From a virus, in the IMG/VR virus record IMGVR_UViG_3300017752_000240, positions 1 to 20,080 of that record: DNA of 20,080 nucleotides; one strand, given 5' to 3'. The notes beneath the pieces are model-generated. The model saw only the letters and a list, made by a program, of their open reading frames with translations, searched no databases and was not told the DNA's origin. Position 1 is the first letter of the stretch. Every line of letters begins with the position of its first letter. Made by a program: the position numbers and the translations under genes. Positions 6,727-16,284 of this stretch are shown here, in pieces.

Positions 6727-8343
6727 ATGTCTGTACTTACTGGAGTTAATGATGCGCTGAATACGGCAATACGTTTTAGCACCATGCGGAGCCAAGCCGA
6801 CTATAGAGATGCTCTAACTGCTAAGGCTGAAACAGACGTTAAAACGGACGTGGCGAATCAATCTTATAATAATATGCGCGTCACAAACTTGATAGACGAT
6901 GTCGGTGAATTGAACAAACCGGCAGTTATGCGTGTCTTGGGGGGCGAAGGAAGCCCGCAGGAAAACCTTGCTGTTGGCTCTTTGTTTAACAACTTAAGCC
7001 CCGAGCAATTAAAAAACACGGAAATTGGTCTTTCTTACGACCCTAAAACAAAAACTGTAAGCGCGCCCACCCTTACGTTAGATACTGAAACGGGCGCCAA
7101 AACTCCAGGCGCTATTACTGAAGACGGTTCTAGTGATCCAAATTCTAAAGTCGTCCAGCTGTCGGTAGAAGATGCTTACGCCAACTTAGAAGGTCTTTAC
7201 ACTTCTAACGTTTTATCCCGCCAAGACACAATAGATGTAGATGTTTTATCCCGACAAAACACTCTGTTCAGACCAGAAATTGCTAGGAGCCAGGCGAATC
7301 TCCTAGAGTCCCTAGAACAGTTCCCAGAAGTACAGCGCGGAGTTCTTACCGAGTTGTCACGTTTAGAGCGCGACGAAGATAAACTAGAGTTTACTGTGGC
7401 GTTTGAACTGGACTATCTGAAGCGAGATCCGCAAGGCGTGCTATTAGGTATTGCTGACAACTATGACGAAACCTCGTTGGCAAAAACTTACGAGATGGTG
7501 CGGGACGAGGGCATCCAAGACCCTCGTCAAGTCTCTAGGTTACCGATTGCCAAACAAATACAGGTATTTGCCGCTAGTGTTGCTTCGATGCCCGAGGGCG
7601 AAGCAAGGAATAAAGCTGCAGCAAGGTATGGAGATTTGATTCAACGCGGGATACTTGGAGATCAAGATATTGCAAACGCAGGAGACCGTCTGACTAATCA
7701 ACGTGAACTTAAGAAAACCGTCGTGGAGGGACTTCGAGATTTTGGTAAAAACTCGCAGGCCGTCACTACTGCCATCTTGGAAAACGCTTCGAGTATCCGA
7801 GAAAATCTAAAGTTTAATGTGGCCCAAGACGATAAAGAGGGCATATTTTTCGATGATGATAATATCGAAGCGAAAAAATCACTGACGCCCGTAACAGCAG
7901 ACCCTAAAGTTATTACGGCCATGCAGACGCTTCTAACTGATTTAGAAATAGCGAGAGAAAGCGGTAACCCAGCTCTTCAGAGAAAAGCACTCACCAACCT
8001 TCAAGACGGGGTGGCGAGAACACTTTCCGCGCTTGGTAACCAAGTGACAGACAAAAGCCTTTCTCCTTTACCTAGTTTTATAAGCGCTCTTCCAAGCCCA
8101 ACTTCTATCCAAGGTGTAAAAAACTGGTGGAACAACCGTGAGCCGGGGCAGCTATCTATTGGCCCTATGGGCGGCAGAATGCGAATTTCAGAAAATGGCA
8201 ACGAGTACGGGATTGCCTCGGTAAAGGGTAATTCAGATATTGCTAAAAACCCTGTACCAGCAGCCCTTGTCGCCGCCATATTTGGCCCAGAACTCGAACA
8301 AGCATTGAGAGCCGAACTCTTGAATTCGGGTGCTACGTTCTAA
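6727..8343 (+). CDS. Internal virion protein candidate, T7 gp15-like position
   Basis: 538 residues; AGGAG (6716-6720) overlaps the previous stop. The N-terminus (VLTGVNDALNTAIRFSTMRSQADYRDALTAKAETDV) is helical. The body is mostly helical with long charged stretches, including ELDYLKRDPQGVLLGIADNYDE and RLPIAKQIQVFAASVASMPEGEARNKAAARYGDLIQRG. No signal peptide, transmembrane helix or enzyme signature was seen. Order and size relative to the next, much larger gene match T7 gp15 before gp16, proteins that form the periplasmic tunnel for genome ejection. A short tape-measure role in a non-podovirus particle is an alternative, but no tail-tube genes are present. The stop is one base before the next ATG. 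Confidence 0.5.
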   Translation: MSVLTGVNDALNTAIRFSTMRSQADYRDALTAKAETDVKTDVANQSYNNMRVTNLIDDVGELNKPAVMRVLGGEGSPQENLAVGSLFNNLSPEQLKNTEIGLSYDPKTKTVSAPTLTLDTETGAKTPGAITEDGSSDPNSKVVQLSVEDAYANLEGLYTSNVLSRQDTIDVDVLSRQNTLFRPEIARSQANLLESLEQFPEVQRGVLTELSRLERDEDKLEFTVAFELDYLKRDPQGVLLGIADNYDETSLAKTYEMVRDEGIQDPRQVSRLPIAKQIQVFAASVASMPEGEARNKAAARYGDLIQRGILGDQDIANAGDRLTNQRELKKTVVEGLRDFGKNSQAVTTAILENASSIRENLKFNVAQDDKEGIFFDDDNIEAKKSLTPVTADPKVITAMQTLLTDLEIARESGNPALQRKALTNLQDGVARTLSALGNQVTDKSLSPLPSFISALPSPTSIQGVKNWWNNREPGQLSIGPMGGRMRISENGNEYGIASVKGNSDIAKNPVPAALVAAIFGPELEQALRAELLNSGATF

Positions 8344-8344
8344 T

Positions 8345-11300
8345 ATGGCGCAAGATACGCAAAATAAGCCCCTGCTGGGCAACGAAGCACGTATGTTTTT
8401 GAAGGGTGTTGGGCGACAGCTTGTACCTGGTCTTGAGACAACACAGTTTACTGAAGATGATTATTCGCAAGACTATTTGGATGCTTTGTCTATAGTTGCC
8501 GACCACTACTATGGCGCGGATGGCGCAAAAAATAGAGAGGCTTTTCTAGAAAAAAACCTCGCAGACAGAGCTAAAAATTTTCCTGATGTACCACCCGATG
8601 ATTTAGAAAAAGAACTCTCAACACGAGAGGCGCGCTATAGAAAAAAGTTCGAAGGGAAAGGCGTTGACTATAATATGGTCAACACCTTGTTTGGCGAAGG
8701 CTCTATTTTTAAGAGCGGCTACAAAATTGATAGCCCTGCAGATGAGATCAAAACCACACTAGGTGAGTTCAGCCTCGAACGCGACGGCGACACATGGGTA
8801 ATAAATGACAGATACGATTTCTCTGACACCTCTTCTCTTGGTCAAGCTATATCAGACTCTAAAGAAGGTGAAGGCCTCATGGGTAAGGCTTATCCTTTAG
8901 CTAGATGGATAGGCGGGAAAGTTTTACAAGAGAATCCTGATGGTTCGTCCCCAGAAGATTCTCCAGTTGTTACTATTCGAGTACCGGCTGCCCCCCTTCA
9001 AGTTGAAACACCTGTCCCAATGCCCCGGCCTGATTTTAGGTCAGAGCCAGAACCAGAACCAGAACCAGAAGGTACAGTACTCGTTGGCAAACCAACGCCG
9101 TCTGAAGAGCCTAAACTAGAAGACAAATCAGAACCTATAGAAGATGCGACGCCTGTTGCCGCGCCCGCTGAGGTAGAACAGCGCGAGCTGCCCCCTATTC
9201 CTGAGCCAGAAGGCACAAAGCTTGTTGGCAGGCCAACTTCCGCCGCCGAGGCAGAGCTGCAAGACAAACCAGAACCAGAGCCAGAAATCCCGGAACCAAA
9301 AGCTGCAGAGGTGGAACGTCCTGAGATTGAGCCTGAAAATATTAGCGTAGCTAAACCTAAGCTGTCGTTAAAACCAATGGGCGAGCTCAGTTTTTCAGAG
9401 GAAATTAAAAAAGCAGACATTCCAGCGATGGAAACCGTAGAGGTAGAGATCGATGACACTCCCGTTTTCGCCGCCAAGATACCCGGTGAAGGCACAATCA
9501 TCTCGAAAGACAAACGCATTGTTAACGAAGTTGTTAAATCACAAGCTGACGATACATCTCTTTCAATTGCTCTAGGGTATAGCGATAAGAAACCAGCAGA
9601 CTCTGATCGTGTGGTGCGTGTTTTTGACGATAAAAAACGTGTCATCAGCGAAGAAGCTACAAACAATGAGGGTACTGCAGCTGCAAAAATTGCTGCAGAA
9701 CGTATTAAACCAGAGAACGGCAACGTTGACGTGGTTAGTACGGAACAAGGGCTTATTGAAAGGCGCCAAAGATTTCAGACGGGGCAGCCTTCTAATCCAT
9801 ATATTGGTGCTATGAGGGGTGCTGGAAAGCCAGTTACAACCTATCAAGACGCTTTTGGTAGCTTTACACCAAGCCAGATCAATCCCGCTGCTCCGCGTAA
9901 CCTAAAAGAAGCCGCTAGCCGCGGTTTTTACTCTGGTACGGAGAGCACTATTGCAATGGGCAATTACTTTCTGGCCATTGGAAATGCTGTTCTTGGGGAC
10001 GAAGAAGGGGTTGAAATGCGGATGGAGCGCGCCAGGCACGCCGAAGCACGATCCGCTATTCCATGGTCAAACATGGCAGGCTTTGAACAGTTTCTCGAGG
10101 AGCCTGATTTCGGCAAATTCTTAGAGATGAGCGCTGCTTATGTAGGAGTTATGGCGCCTAGTGCTGTGTCGAGTCTCGCCGCCGCGCTTGCCGGTGGTTT
10201 AGTAGGCGGGTATGCCGGTATGGCAGGTGCCGCTGGCGCTGTTGGGCTAGGTGCCGCTGGTGTTAAAGCAGGTGGCGGGGAGCTTTTAAAACGTAGTGTC
10301 AGAGAAATAATACAGCGCAAGCTTAAAGGCGAAGTTCTTGACGAAGCTGAAGAGGCTGTCTTACAGGCTGGGTATAGGGGCTTACGTCGGGGCGCGATTG
10401 TGGGTGCTTTCGGCAGCGAATTTCCGATGATGTCCGGTGCTGTCGCAGGTCAGTTTGAGAAAGCCGGTAAAGAGTTTGGGCGTACTGAAGCGCTTATTTC
10501 AGCTGGTGTTGGCGTACCTGCTGCCGCTGTAGGGGTTTTAAGCGAAAAGTTTATAGCCGAAAACATCGTTAAAATGTTTATGAAAAAAGGTGCCGGTCAA
10601 TCTAGCTCTGTCTACACACGATACGCAAAACGAGTAGGCACTGCCTTTGGTTTAGGTGCTGCTGCGGAGGGCTCGGCCGAAGGTATTCAAGAAAGTATGA
10701 TCAGCGGCGTTCGCAAAGCCATCGATCCTTCATTTACCAATGAAGAATATCTGATGAACATTGCCGAGGGCACGTTTGCAGGCGCTGTTGGCGGCGGTAC
10801 TTTTGCTGGCGGCGGAGCGCTTACAGCTCAGACCTTTCAAGAAGCCAGGGCTATGGTTGATAAAGGCATGGGCATGGCTGCAAATATGCAGGCCGCTCAG
10901 GAAGACACAGGTATTTTACGCTTGACGGGCCCGACTCGGCTCTTGACGGGCCCAACTCAGGAGAGCGACAACGATATTCGTGGTCAAGCTAACGCTGTTG
11001 TAGTTGGTAACAAACCAGCGATGTGGATACCAGAGTCACAGTCAATAGCAGACACTGTTACTGTATACGACGCAGCAGGAAACCCATTCGAAGCCACTGT
11101 TGTGGAGCGTTCGGAAAACGGCGGCGTTTTAGTTATAGACCAGTCGGGGCAGCAAGTTGTCTTGAATATGGGGCCAACTGCGCAAAGCGTTAATGTCAGA
11201 GACCCGCAATATGAATTGGAAACAGCAGGCGCAAACGTTCAAGGGCAAAAAGTACAAGACATAGACGATCTTGACGGAGCGGAATCAGCAGTGGCTGGTG

Positions 11301-14300
11301 TCCTCGAAAAAGCGCGCGGTTCTGGTCAAGGAGCCGAACTCAATGCGATTATGGACATCAATGCCATTCGTACAGAGCGTAAGCGCAGAAGCGGTGACCC
11401 ATCAATAAAAGATATGCGCTTGTCGGACGAAACCGTTGGCGATGACGCAGAGTCAATCAGCGCAGAAGGCGAAGTATTAGCGGATTCTTCTGATATTCGC
11501 GGTAACTTCGACATGTTCGACATCTCGTATGGAAACGAGATTGAGGCTGACCAGCTCACACAGACTGTAGCAACATACGCTCCCGCCACCGCCGACTCAA
11601 ACCGCGAAGCCGATTTTGAAGATCGCTTTGAGGAGCTCATGCGCATCGTCGATGACGATGAAGTTCGTCAAAACTACGAAGCAAACAAAGACAGGCTGTC
11701 TGATTCCGCGGTTAATTTTCTTCTCAAAGAGGCTCGTGCTGAAAACAAAAGAGCAGCTGCGGCAGCAAACGTGAAAAACGTTTACGAAGAAGAAGGATAT
11801 GAGCCTTCTCGATTAATTGTAGATGTACGTAGAGGCGACGAAGGCACAATCGCGGCTGGACAAGAGGTGCTGTTTATTCAGCGCGAGATGACTGACCGTG
11901 ATCTACGCACTATAAACGGTAAGACACTGCCCGCTTTTCTTGAGGACACCCTCAATCGAATCCTCAAAGATGGCGAAGAGTTTAAAGGTTCTACTAAATT
12001 TGAAATCGTAAATCGGGCAGACGGCGTTGTAAGTCCAATAACGTTGGATGGAGTCATTGACGCGGGCAAGTTGATCAACGTCCGTTTTTCGGAGAATGCG
12101 CAAGGCGCCGCACTCTCAAAGTTTAGCGCGGCCAAAGCAGGTCTCCTTCGCGGTATATCTGAGTTAAATCTTATTGGCTACGATTTTTTGGTTAGCGGTC
12201 AGCCTATGACATTAGGACCAGCCGATATCAAACGGGCAGGACCAGGAGCCGTTGCCCACCGAAAAGACAAGATTACGTTTGCTCGCTTGATAAATACAAA
12301 GCTACCGAGCCTGGTTGACGATTCTCCCGAAGCAATCATGCAAAACAAAGCTGAAAGAGATCGTGAGTTGGCGATAGTTGCGGCTATGGCTGAGGACCCA
12401 CCGAATCAATTTGCTGTCGAAGCAGCAGAGTCTCGCTTTGATAGGGCTCGAGATAAAATTATCGCCCGCGAGCGTACTTTAGGCCCTGAAAGCTCGGTCC
12501 GCCGTACGAAGATAAAAGAACGTGGCCAACTGAAAGAAGTAGTTGAAAGCACAGACCCAGCAATTTTAGACCCCGGTAAGCCGGAGACTGTTGGAACTAC
12601 AATGATTATTGTGGTTCGCGATAAAACAACTAATAAAATGCTGTCGCGGCAAGTGATTGATAACGCGAATAGAAAGTCCCCCGCGTTCAAAACAGCGTTG
12701 TCCAAAGCTCGGCGCGAGCGAGTCAAGGGCACAAAAATTACTTATGGAATGAAAAGCAAAGAAGGTACTCGCACACCCACTTTTTCTGGGGAATCTTACC
12801 TGCAATCGCGCATTCAACCTTTCATTGTTATACGTAGCGACGATGTGCTGTTGCGAGCTTTTCTCGTACACCCAGCAATTACCGATTTAAATGTAAGGGA
12901 TACAGCTGCTCAGTTTGCCCGTGATTGGGCAGCGGCTAATCCTGAGAAACCTAGACCAAGAATTACGTATGAAGAATTACGACAAGACAGCATCACACAG
13001 ATTCCCAGTGTTGCTGAATCAATGGAGGGTAACTCTGAACAGATGGCGCGCGAAGCCGCAGTACAAGCAGGCATTGCAAATGTCGGAGGAATCGAAAGCT
13101 CAAGCGAAGTTCCCTTAACACCCTTCCTTATTAAGTACGGTCAAAAACCAGGCGCAAACGCAACTCCAAGCCGCGGTCGTAGAGCCTCACGGCGTGCCCG
13201 TAAAGAGATGGATCTAGCCCAAAAGCAGGCTCGATTAGACACCGAAACGCCTGCAGTTCCACCTGTTATGGGCAATTTAGGCCCGCTGACACGTGCTGTT
13301 CTAAACAAAGCGCATGAACTGTTTAAGTTTAAGCAAAAGATTCGAATTATTACGGTCAAGCAAATACAAGAAGGTCAGTTTATTGGCCGTAGAGAGGCAG
13401 AGCCTTTCCGCGATGCGCTGCTTCAAGCAGTTGAGGATATGAAAGGGCGCGACTCAAATGTACAGGCTAGGACAATAACGATTGATAACGTTTCAGTTAT
13501 CGTCGTTAAAGACCAGCCGAAAGCCAGTTACGGTAAGACCGATGACGCAAAACGCGCCGCGGTGCTGGCGCATGAATTAGGTCACGTTCTTTTTAAAGAA
13601 GAGTTTAATAAAATCGTCAACAACCGCTCGCTCAAGAACGCGCTATGGGCTGAGTACAAAAAAGACGTACAAAAAATCATTGATGAAGGCGGAGACGTAG
13701 GACAGTACAAAGTCCCCGGCAGCGACGAAGATTTCTTTACGAAAGACGGGTTTGAAGAGTGGTACGCAGACCAAGTCGCTTCTTACGTCTACTCAAAAGC
13801 ATCAGCTCGGAAAGACGAAACCCAAGCAGAAAAGAAAGAACGCCAGAGAAAAGGACGCGAGGAAAAAGTAGCCGAGAACCACTTTAAGAAAGTGGCTCGT
13901 TTGCTGCGTGAGTTTGCCAAGAAAGTGAATGAGGTGCTCGGTCTGCGCCTGACCCCGAATGCTTTCTTCCGTAAGTACATGGACAACGTTGCTGAAGCGC
14001 ATCGTACTCATGTCGATGATCAAAAAATTATGAGCGGCGGCGAACATGTGTCACTAGATGGCCAGATACAAATTGATAATTTTATTGAAGGTCTTAACAA
14101 CAAAATACCGAAAGCCGCATTAGATCAACTAGAGAAAGCAAGCGAAGCGTTCTACCGCACACGATTTGGTGAAGTGTTTAACAGGGTCATTAATGCCGTT
14201 GAAACAACGCTTTCTAATATGGAGGGCGGTAAGAGTCTTTCCAAGTTCTTCTATGGTAAGTCTCAGTCTTACGATCAAATGGGCTATCACATGGCCTACG

Positions 14301-16267
14301 AATCTCAAAATAAACGATTTGTGAATCGGGTTGGTGACATTCTTGGCCTAGACCTTCAAATCGATCGCAACTGGGACACATCGTCTGTTGAAAAGATACT
14401 GCTCCAAGCAGAGAACGAAGATATTGCTACGTCTGATTTGAAGTCACTAAGAGCCCGCAACATCCGTAAGTTTTTATCAAACGATGTTTTTGATAATTAC
14501 ATTCAAGACCCAAAGAACGGCAAGGTTTACATACAAATTCCGATCCGCGGCGGCGGTAAAAGAGACATTCGCAAACGCCGCAACTTCTTTCCTCGTTCCT
14601 TGAATGAGAATACTTTGATGACCGGGGACGGACCTAACGCGCGTAACTTGGTAGACGTCCTTACGCAGGATTACACGTTTGAGGTCGACGGTATTACATA
14701 CGATTCAAAGAACTGGCGGATGTCCGTGCCAGAGGCGACAAAGTTGGCGGACGATCTGATAGTTAAAGTTCTTTTTGAGCACCCGGATGTTCGTAAAGAA
14801 GAGCCGGACGGCACTGCTTCGCCCGGCATGTCTTCGGCGTTAGGCCGTAAACTAGATAAAGTGCCGACCGCAGCGTTGCGCCATGCCGGACTCCTACACC
14901 CGCCGCAATCTGCGATTATTCAGTATATCCACCACGTAACCCGTAAAGTTGAGTTCGAGAAACGCGGTGGTTCTAAAGAGGTGGACCGCCGTATTAATCT
15001 AATGGCGAACGAAAAAGATAGAGACTGGGCTCGAGCTTCTGTAGACGCAATGCTCGGCCGCGTCGACGCTCAGCTTCATCCTTGGGTGCGCCGGTTTAAC
15101 AGCGTTGAGTCAGTTCACTCAATCTTTACAACGCTTTTGTTCGCAGTCTTTTCGTCACTCCCTGATTTGGCGGCTATCGCTATACGATCAAAGGAGTTTG
15201 GCAACCTAAACTTGATGTTTAATGAAATATACAACGACTTTAATACACGTCTTATTATTGTTACTGATGGAAGTGGTAACGAGATTAGCCGCACAGTTGT
15301 GGCACGCGAAGACGTTAAAGAAGCCTTACAAAAAGCGTACGATTCTGTCCCCGATGGAGGCCGCGTTCTTGAAAGCACAGAAGCAATGGAGCTTGCTAGG
15401 GCAGTAGGAACAGTATCTTTTGAAGGTTTAGATACGGTGTTCGTGTCAGTCGGTGAACTTGATTTTGGCGAAACTTGGTCTCGCCAGTACCTAGAGAAGT
15501 TTTTTGAGGTGACTCAACTTCAAAGATGGACGCGCTACACCCGTATCATTGCCACCGGCGTAGGTCGTGAGTTTATTAAAAACACTGCACGCCACTCTCC
15601 TAACCAACGAGATGCACGATACCTAACTGAACTCGGCCTAACCAGAGAAGAGGTATTAGAGTGGATCGAGGCTGGAGAAGGTTTTGAAAGTGCTGTCGGT
15701 CAAAAAGTTAGAGACGCTATTGTCCGGTTCTCTGAAGAAGCAATTATTAGGCCGAACGCGGCGGAGCGCCCTTTGTGGGCTTCTAGTCCTTACTTACAGT
15801 TTGTATGGCGCTTGAAATCCTACCCTTATTCTTACGGGAACGTTGTTCTAGGTGGTATGGGTCGAGAAATCATGAACCGCTACAGTGAGGACGGTAACTT
15901 TAACGCTGGGGCTCAGTTAGTAGCCATGTCTTTAGCAATGGCTCTTCCGCTTGCGATGATGGGTTGGGTCTTCCGTGAGAAATCCAAAGAGGCCGGGCGA
16001 TTTATTGTTCCTGACTTTATCCTTCCTGAAAAAGGTGGGTTAGCGCGTTACGAATACATGGATGGTTTAGGCCTTATGGCAGAGCTCGTTGATAGAGGCG
16101 GGTTGTTGGGACGTTGGTCTATCGCTCTACAAACAGCAGAGTCTTTCAAGTACGAGGGAATCATGGCCCCTATTACTTCTAACGTGCCGGTTTATGACGC
16201 TTTCGACGATTCGTTTTTTGATGGGGATAGATATCGATTATTTCCCGTGCTAAACAATATACAGTAG
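8345..16267 (+). CDS. Giant polyvalent internal virion protein with metallopeptidase domain and LPD38-like C-terminus
   Basis: 2640 residues, about 40% of the window. Regions: an N-terminal domain (about 1-210, with GEFSLERDGDTWVINDRYDF); a Pro/Glu-rich linker (about 215-340) with two copies of an EGTxLVGxPT module 47 codons apart; Gly/Ala-rich hydrophobic segments (about 600-640, 715-740, 805-830) with AEGSAEGIQE near 773; a zinc-peptidase centre HELGH at 1743-1747, with EEWYAD near 1804-1809 as likely third ligand; and a C-terminal region (about 1860-2640) with hydrophobic stretches at about 2260 and 2523 and an RPLWASSPYLQFVWRLKSYP motif near 2475. The last resembles the LPD38 domain of phage polyvalent proteins, which travel with the DNA and act early in the host. 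The ATG at 8345 lies one base after the previous stop; no good Shine-Dalgarno is present, implying coupled re-initiation. A GTG at 8330 is less likely. Exact role is inferred. Confidence 0.75.
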   Translation: MAQDTQNKPLLGNEARMFLKGVGRQLVPGLETTQFTEDDYSQDYLDALSIVADHYYGADGAKNREAFLEKNLADRAKNFPDVPPDDLEKELSTREARYRKKFEGKGVDYNMVNTLFGEGSIFKSGYKIDSPADEIKTTLGEFSLERDGDTWVINDRYDFSDTSSLGQAISDSKEGEGLMGKAYPLARWIGGKVLQENPDGSSPEDSPVVTIRVPAAPLQVETPVPMPRPDFRSEPEPEPEPEGTVLVGKPTPSEEPKLEDKSEPIEDATPVAAPAEVEQRELPPIPEPEGTKLVGRPTSAAEAELQDKPEPEPEIPEPKAAEVERPEIEPENISVAKPKLSLKPMGELSFSEEIKKADIPAMETVEVEIDDTPVFAAKIPGEGTIISKDKRIVNEVVKSQADDTSLSIALGYSDKKPADSDRVVRVFDDKKRVISEEATNNEGTAAAKIAAERIKPENGNVDVVSTEQGLIERRQRFQTGQPSNPYIGAMRGAGKPVTTYQDAFGSFTPSQINPAAPRNLKEAASRGFYSGTESTIAMGNYFLAIGNAVLGDEEGVEMRMERARHAEARSAIPWSNMAGFEQFLEEPDFGKFLEMSAAYVGVMAPSAVSSLAAALAGGLVGGYAGMAGAAGAVGLGAAGVKAGGGELLKRSVREIIQRKLKGEVLDEAEEAVLQAGYRGLRRGAIVGAFGSEFPMMSGAVAGQFEKAGKEFGRTEALISAGVGVPAAAVGVLSEKFIAENIVKMFMKKGAGQSSSVYTRYAKRVGTAFGLGAAAEGSAEGIQESMISGVRKAIDPSFTNEEYLMNIAEGTFAGAVGGGTFAGGGALTAQTFQEARAMVDKGMGMAANMQAAQEDTGILRLTGPTRLLTGPTQESDNDIRGQANAVVVGNKPAMWIPESQSIADTVTVYDAAGNPFEATVVERSENGGVLVIDQSGQQVVLNMGPTAQSVNVRDPQYELETAGANVQGQKVQDIDDLDGAESAVAGVLEKARGSGQGAELNAIMDINAIRTERKRRSGDPSIKDMRLSDETVGDDAESISAEGEVLADSSDIRGNFDMFDISYGNEIEADQLTQTVATYAPATADSNREADFEDRFEELMRIVDDDEVRQNYEANKDRLSDSAVNFLLKEARAENKRAAAAANVKNVYEEEGYEPSRLIVDVRRGDEGTIAAGQEVLFIQREMTDRDLRTINGKTLPAFLEDTLNRILKDGEEFKGSTKFEIVNRADGVVSPITLDGVIDAGKLINVRFSENAQGAALSKFSAAKAGLLRGISELNLIGYDFLVSGQPMTLGPADIKRAGPGAVAHRKDKITFARLINTKLPSLVDDSPEAIMQNKAERDRELAIVAAMAEDPPNQFAVEAAESRFDRARDKIIARERTLGPESSVRRTKIKERGQLKEVVESTDPAILDPGKPETVGTTMIIVVRDKTTNKMLSRQVIDNANRKSPAFKTALSKARRERVKGTKITYGMKSKEGTRTPTFSGESYLQSRIQPFIVIRSDDVLLRAFLVHPAITDLNVRDTAAQFARDWAAANPEKPRPRITYEELRQDSITQIPSVAESMEGNSEQMAREAAVQAGIANVGGIESSSEVPLTPFLIKYGQKPGANATPSRGRRASRRARKEMDLAQKQARLDTETPAVPPVMGNLGPLTRAVLNKAHELFKFKQKIRIITVKQIQEGQFIGRREAEPFRDALLQAVEDMKGRDSNVQARTITIDNVSVIVVKDQPKASYGKTDDAKRAAVLAHELGHVLFKEEFNKIVNNRSLKNALWAEYKKDVQKIIDEGGDVGQYKVPGSDEDFFTKDGFEEWYADQVASYVYSKASARKDETQAEKKERQRKGREEKVAENHFKKVARLLREFAKKVNEVLGLRLTPNAFFRKYMDNVAEAHRTHVDDQKIMSGGEHVSLDGQIQIDNFIEGLNNKIPKAALDQLEKASEAFYRTRFGEVFNRVINAVETTLSNMEGGKSLSKFFYGKSQSYDQMGYHMAYESQNKRFVNRVGDILGLDLQIDRNWDTSSVEKILLQAENEDIATSDLKSLRARNIRKFLSNDVFDNYIQDPKNGKVYIQIPIRGGGKRDIRKRRNFFPRSLNENTLMTGDGPNARNLVDVLTQDYTFEVDGITYDSKNWRMSVPEATKLADDLIVKVLFEHPDVRKEEPDGTASPGMSSALGRKLDKVPTAALRHAGLLHPPQSAIIQYIHHVTRKVEFEKRGGSKEVDRRINLMANEKDRDWARASVDAMLGRVDAQLHPWVRRFNSVESVHSIFTTLLFAVFSSLPDLAAIAIRSKEFGNLNLMFNEIYNDFNTRLIIVTDGSGNEISRTVVAREDVKEALQKAYDSVPDGGRVLESTEAMELARAVGTVSFEGLDTVFVSVGELDFGETWSRQYLEKFFEVTQLQRWTRYTRIIATGVGREFIKNTARHSPNQRDARYLTELGLTREEVLEWIEAGEGFESAVGQKVRDAIVRFSEEAIIRPNAAERPLWASSPYLQFVWRLKSYPYSYGNVVLGGMGREIMNRYSEDGNFNAGAQLVAMSLAMALPLAMMGWVFREKSKEAGRFIVPDFILPEKGGLARYEYMDGLGLMAELVDRGGLLGRWSIALQTAESFKYEGIMAPITSNVPVYDAFDDSFFDGDRYRLFPVLNNIQ
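9044..9280 (+). repeat. Pro/Glu-rich in-frame repeat within the giant gene
   Basis: Two diverged copies of a module encoding PEPEGTxLVGxPT, followed by an acidic stretch ending in DKxEP, start near 9062 and 9203. The homologous GGT/GGC codons are 141 nt (47 codons) apart. GAACCAGAACCAGAA-type runs make the DNA locally repetitive. It probably encodes an extended flexible linker separating the N-terminal domain from the ejected bulk. Confidence 0.6.
10919..10960 (+). repeat. 21-bp tandem duplication within the giant gene
   Basis: Bases 10919-10939 and 10940-10960 are near-identical 21-mers sharing CTTGACGGGCCC; they encode RLTGPTR then LLTGPTQ. The reading frame is kept, which suggests a recent seven-codon slippage duplication between the hydrophobic region and the central domain. 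Confidence 0.75.
13571..13585 (+). other. HExxH zinc-metallopeptidase motif (codons for HELGH)
   Basis: The codons encode HELGH in the context AAVLAHELGHVLFKEEF, a canonical zincin helix. The acidic EEWYAD about 61 residues downstream fits a third zinc ligand. It lies inside the giant protein at residues 1743-1747. Confidence 0.8.
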
Positions 16268-16268
16268 T

Positions 16269-16283
16269 ATTAGTGGGGCTAAT
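16269..16283. repeat. Dyad ATTAG-TGGGG-CTAAT with the ribosome binding site in its centre (copy 2)
   Basis: The arms ATTAG and CTAAT are perfect complements around five bases that contain the GGGG Shine-Dalgarno (16275-16278) of the gene starting at 16285. It starts 2 nt after the stop of the giant gene and ends 1 nt before the next ATG. In RNA the hairpin would place the Shine-Dalgarno in the loop; as DNA it could be an operator. Same core as at 2022-2036 and 18966-18980. Confidence 0.6.
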
Positions 16284-16284
16284 T

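Noticed and set aside
8330-8344. GTG start for the giant protein overlapping the upstream gene
   Set aside because: No Shine-Dalgarno; the ATG at 8345, one base after the upstream stop, fits coupled translation better.
9341-9355. Near-copy ATTAG-CGTAG-CTAAA of the recurring dyad
   Set aside because: One arm mismatch and located in ordinary coding sequence (NISVAK); about one such near match is expected by chance in 20 kb.
8998-9723. 241-codon Ser/Gly-rich open frame on the minus strand
   Set aside because: Shadow of the Pro/Glu-rich linker of the giant protein; composition is the mirror of those codons.
10922-10950. TTGACG hexamers in the 21-bp repeat as tandem -35 promoter boxes
   Set aside because: No suitable -10 element at proper distance, and the bases are explained by the duplicated coding repeat.
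8345-16267. Giant protein as an N4-type virion RNA polymerase, suggested by size and the N4-like capsid
   Set aside because: No single-subunit RNA polymerase signature motifs were seen by eye; the peptidase motif and LPD38-like C-terminus give a better explanation.
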